Shown here: piece after piece, positions 31,531-34,006 of the stretch
Layout of the letters: each line of letters starts with the position of its first letter
How positions within the stretch are numbered: the stretch's first letter is position 1
NCBI GenBank assembly: GCA_021734345.1
Contig: JAIPJC010000022.1
Location: 1 to 34,006, forward strand
Direction of reading: 5' to 3'
Origin: Kiritimatiellales bacterium
GTDB lineage: Bacteria; Verrucomicrobiota; Kiritimatiellia; Kiritimatiellales; Pontiellaceae
Length of the DNA: 34,006 bases
Made by a program: the position numbers and the translations under genes
The notes under the pieces: model-generated
The model's database searches: none
The model's input: the letters and a program-made list of their open reading frames with translations, nothing else
Told to the model about the DNA's origin: nothing

Positions 31531-32886
31531 TTGTTTAGAGAAGAGCCTTCTTGGAGAGTTGTATTGTTCGGTATCGCCCATAACAAAAAGATCGTGGCTC
31601 CTCCTCCGGCGGGCGTGGCAACATTGATTTTCTGCGTTTTTGATGAAAAGCACAAGATCCACCATAATTTTCGCGCCAGCCAGTCTCCGGAATTGGATGA
31701 CGGTGCGTTCCGTTTCATGGAGGACCCTTCCTGTATTGCGGAAAACAGTTTTCTGACGGATGCCTTCCGGCTGCGCGAGTCTTCCTCCGTGGTGCTTTCC
31801 TGCGGGGGCGGACAAAGAAAATACCTCTATGTGCTTCCCTATGAAAGGAAATGGGGAAAATGGTGCTTTGCGTGCGTCCAAGTGACCACGGTACCTCCTA
31901 ATCCGGATGACGTTGCCCTGTCGGGTGGTTGTGCGTTGGCGGAGGAGCGCGTTTGTCTGGTACTTGTCGATTCGCGGGATACTATTCGTGCGGCCAGTCC
32001 CCGTGTGCCGGAAGCCTTCGGCTACGAATCGAAAAACCTGATTGGACTGAATCTTGGGGATCTGTTTTCCGGATCGGATGCCGAGGTGCTGTCGGGCTGT
32101 TCGGCGGATACCAATGAATCGATCCTGAGCTGTACGTTTTTCTGCCTGGATGGATCAAAGCGGGATGTGGAAGTCAAAAAATTCTCCGCTCCGGATGGCT
32201 TCACCCTCTACGGGATTTGCGACGTGTCGCCACGGCGCAGCATGGAGGAGTTCGCCGAGGCTACGGCACGGGAACGCCGCCGGATTGGGCAGGACCTGCA
32301 CGATTCGATCGGGCAGACCCTCACCGGCATCAGCCTGCTCAGCCGCTCCCTTTCCAACGTTTTAAACCGCGATGGACATGGTGGGAGCACCGATGCTTCG
32401 CAGATTTCCGAACTGGCCGATGAAGCCAGCAACCAGATCCGCCAGATTTCACGGAGTCTGATGCCTTCGGATATCGTACAGCGGGGGCTATGCGATGCAC
32501 TTCGCGAGCTGGCCCGGATCACCACGGCTTCGTGCAATGTGGTCTGCGAGGCCTTTTTGGACGAATCGCTCGAATTCCCGGATGTGGCGGTGGAGACGCA
32601 TCTTTATCGGATTGCGCAGGAATCGGTGAACAATGCGGTACGGCATGCCGGGGCGAGTCGCATCGAGATCATTGTCTGCGAAGTCGACGGCTTGCAGCAG
32701 CTCGAAGTGGTTGATAATGGACGATGGAAAGAGCCGGCAACCAATCTGGCAGGGATAGGATTGAAAACAATGGAATACCGTGCGTCGGCCATCGGCGGGC
32801 TGTTGCATTTGGGTCATGGAGCCCAGGGTGGCACCCGGGTGACTTGCCGACTGGAGTTGGACGAAGCCTTGGCACTAAGAGAGTAG
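31531..32886 (+). CDS. NarL-type sensor histidine kinase with Cys-rich sensor region
   Basis: The roughly 451-residue kinase has no obvious transmembrane helix. A PAS-like domain lies at about 137-230 (CLVLVDSRDTIRAASPRVPE, then FGYESKNLIGLNLGDLF). The HisKA_3 domain has ERRRIGQDLHDSIGQTLTGI with phospho-acceptor His257. The HATPase domain shows NNAVRHA (367-373), VVDNG (393-397) and GIGLKTM (408-414). The sensor part (1-235) has about a dozen cysteines, including a C112-x2-C115 pair, which recalls oxygen or redox sensing kinases such as NreB. The start is uncertain: TTG at 31531 or TTG at 31564, neither with a strong ribosome-binding site. It is paired with the response regulator 8 bp downstream. 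Confidence 0.8.
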   Translation: MFREEPSWRVVLFGIAHNKKIVAPPPAGVATLIFCVFDEKHKIHHNFRASQSPELDDGAFRFMEDPSCIAENSFLTDAFRLRESSSVVLSCGGGQRKYLYVLPYERKWGKWCFACVQVTTVPPNPDDVALSGGCALAEERVCLVLVDSRDTIRAASPRVPEAFGYESKNLIGLNLGDLFSGSDAEVLSGCSADTNESILSCTFFCLDGSKRDVEVKKFSAPDGFTLYGICDVSPRRSMEEFAEATARERRRIGQDLHDSIGQTLTGISLLSRSLSNVLNRDGHGGSTDASQISELADEASNQIRQISRSLMPSDIVQRGLCDALRELARITTASCNVVCEAFLDESLEFPDVAVETHLYRIAQESVNNAVRHAGASRIEIIVCEVDGLQQLEVVDNGRWKEPATNLAGIGLKTMEYRASAIGGLLHLGHGAQGGTRVTCRLELDEALALRE

Positions 32887-32894
32887 GATTAGGT

Positions 32895-33572
32895 ATGGCG
32901 GGAAAAAATACGAAAAAGCGAGTCTACCTTGTGGATGATCATCCGATTGTCCGCCAGGGCCTGATAAAATTGATTGAACAGGAAGCCGGACTCGAAGTTT
33001 GCGGCGAGTCGGGCAGTGTTGCGGAAGCGCTGGACGCCCTCAAGAAGCTGAGTCCGGACGTGATCCTCGTTGATATTTCGCTGGAAGACTCCAACGGGCT
33101 TGAACTCATCAAGATTGTCGACGACCTTGGGCTTCAGATCCCGATGCTGGTGCTCTCGATGCATGATGAATCGCTCTATGCCGAACATGCCTTGCGCGCG
33201 GGGGCCAGCGGCTATGTTATGAAGCAGGCAGCCTCGAACACGCTGATCCAGGCCATTGAAAAAGTGTTGGATGGCGAAATCTATGTAAGCAAGGAAATGT
33301 CCTCCCAGATGCTCAAGATGGCGTTTCGCGGCAGCGGAGACGACACCCGCACCGGCACGGAAACGCTGAGCCTGCGCGAACTGGAGGTATTCGAACTTAT
33401 CGGGCGTGGAAATTCCACGCGCGAAATCGCCGAACAACTACATCTTAGCGTGAAGACCATCGAAACCTACAGGGCGCACATCAAGGACAAGTTGCAACTG
33501 CGTAGTGGAACCGAACTCATGCAGCGGGCCATTCATTGGGTTGAAACCGAATCCCATCGCATTTCAGAGTAG
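32895..33572 (+). CDS. NarL/FixJ-family response regulator
   Basis: The 225-residue protein has a receiver domain (acid pocket D14, D15; phospho-acceptor D60 in ILVDIS; S88; K110) and a LuxR-type helix-turn-helix at about 157-215 (LSLRELEVFELIGRGNSTRE, IAEQLHLSVKTIETYRAHIK). The pair with the upstream kinase is a standard two-component system. The targets are not shown by the sequence; the operon and the [2Fe-2S] ferredoxin nearby are candidates. The ATG at 32895 has AGGATTAGG just upstream. Confidence 0.92.
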   Translation: MAGKNTKKRVYLVDDHPIVRQGLIKLIEQEAGLEVCGESGSVAEALDALKKLSPDVILVDISLEDSNGLELIKIVDDLGLQIPMLVLSMHDESLYAEHALRAGASGYVMKQAASNTLIQAIEKVLDGEIYVSKEMSSQMLKMAFRGSGDDTRTGTETLSLRELEVFELIGRGNSTREIAEQLHLSVKTIETYRAHIKDKLQLRSGTELMQRAIHWVETESHRISE

Positions 33573-34006
33573 GGGTTCTTTCTGTAAAGATAGTTCCCAT
33601 TCGAAATTCCTTGTTCGATATTCGGACCTCCTATCAGGGTTTCCCCTATGCGGAATTGCCGGTTTTCCCAATCCCTCCATCAGGGATTGTTCCATCCAAC
33701 TATCAGCCGATCCCCGTCTTGCCGCTTTCCAGATTGTGCGCGAGAGTCCGACGCATAACGAATCCCTCAAACAAACAAAGGGATTGAGTCTTGGATGGTT
33801 CAGTAAGAATTTTTAGAGGGCAGTTTGTTCAGGCATGGAAATTGCTGTGAATGCGGCAGGTTAACAAGGTTCTGTCAAAATTTCTATGAAAACGCCGATA
33901 GCTATGAAGCCGGGAGAACAGGAACCCCGGAGCGGGGCGAATGAGGGCTTTTGATGGGGATGGTTTCTGTGTCGGCGGGAGTTTGGTCGCCGGTTTTTAG
34001 CCCTGT
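33573..34006. other. No gene recognised; small hairpins
   Basis: CAATCCCTCCATCAGGGATTG-like (33669-33689) and AATCCCTCAAA...GGGATT (33761-33785) inverted repeats could end the response regulator transcript. Another CCCCGGAGCGGGG hairpin lies at 33925-33937. Frames here are short and lack ribosome-binding sites. Confidence 0.5.

Noticed and set aside
33505-33816. 103-residue frame after the response regulator
   Set aside because: It overlaps the end of the regulator gene, has no ribosome-binding site and no recognisable domain.
33885-33953. Small ORF MKTPIAMKPGEQEPRSGANE
   Set aside because: It has no ribosome-binding site and contains a GC-rich hairpin; coding is not supported.

Overview
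The window looks like a chromosomal segment of an anaerobic, moderately GC-rich bacterium of the Planctomycetota-Verrucomicrobiota superphylum, possibly a Kiritimatiellota (Pontiella-like) relative. I infer this from several paralogous PQQ-like beta-propeller proteins that begin with a WPxxRGP-type motif, an SHD1-like secreted protein, a TonB/VWA-like membrane protein, and many intragenic palindromic repeats. No rRNA, tRNA or CRISPR array was seen, and the taxonomic call is inference only.

Region 1 (1-3031) is accessory. It holds a truncated cold-shock-domain protein, a Fic-family protein preceded by four evenly spaced palindromic sites, a vsr mismatch endonuclease plus a second vsr 3' fragment on the far side of fic, and a roughly 0.35 kb array of 101/126 bp repeats. 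Region 2 (3032-5243) encodes an SHD1-like exported protein and a membrane-anchored protein with a degenerate VWA-like domain, ending in a probable terminator.

Region 3 (5382-31021) is a single-strand block of about 20 genes that are almost all start/stop coupled. Its layout is: PQQ-like propeller; 2x[4Fe-4S] protein; radical SAM enzyme; DUF116-polyprenyl synthase fusion; two class II terpene-cyclase-like proteins; VOC protein; two PQQ-like propellers; NHL-like propeller; small Cys protein; Tat-exported polyferredoxin; NosR/NapH-like membrane polyferredoxin; membrane-anchored PQQ-like propeller; NuoE-NuoF fusion; [2Fe-2S]/GltD-like flavoprotein without an NAD(P)H domain; GT4 glycosyltransferase; another PQQ-like propeller; and a LolD/FtsX-type ABC transporter. 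I read this as an undescribed module that could make a cyclised terpenoid and link cytoplasmic NAD(P)H oxidation to a membrane and periplasmic Fe-S/propeller chain. That role is an inference; the gene content is what is seen.

The operon is riddled with repeats. At least five palindromic families lie inside reading frames without breaking them (family B is translated in the same frame in three unrelated proteins), and every non-trivial gap in the operon is a repeat. One gap holds a frameshifted GxxExxY gene framed by 29 bp terminal inverted repeats, and a matching empty element sits at the other end of the adjacent nuoEF-like gene.

Region 4 (31022-34006) has a convergent small [2Fe-2S] ferredoxin, then a NarL-type histidine kinase with a Cys-rich sensor region and its LuxR-type response regulator, then about 430 bp with no recognisable gene.
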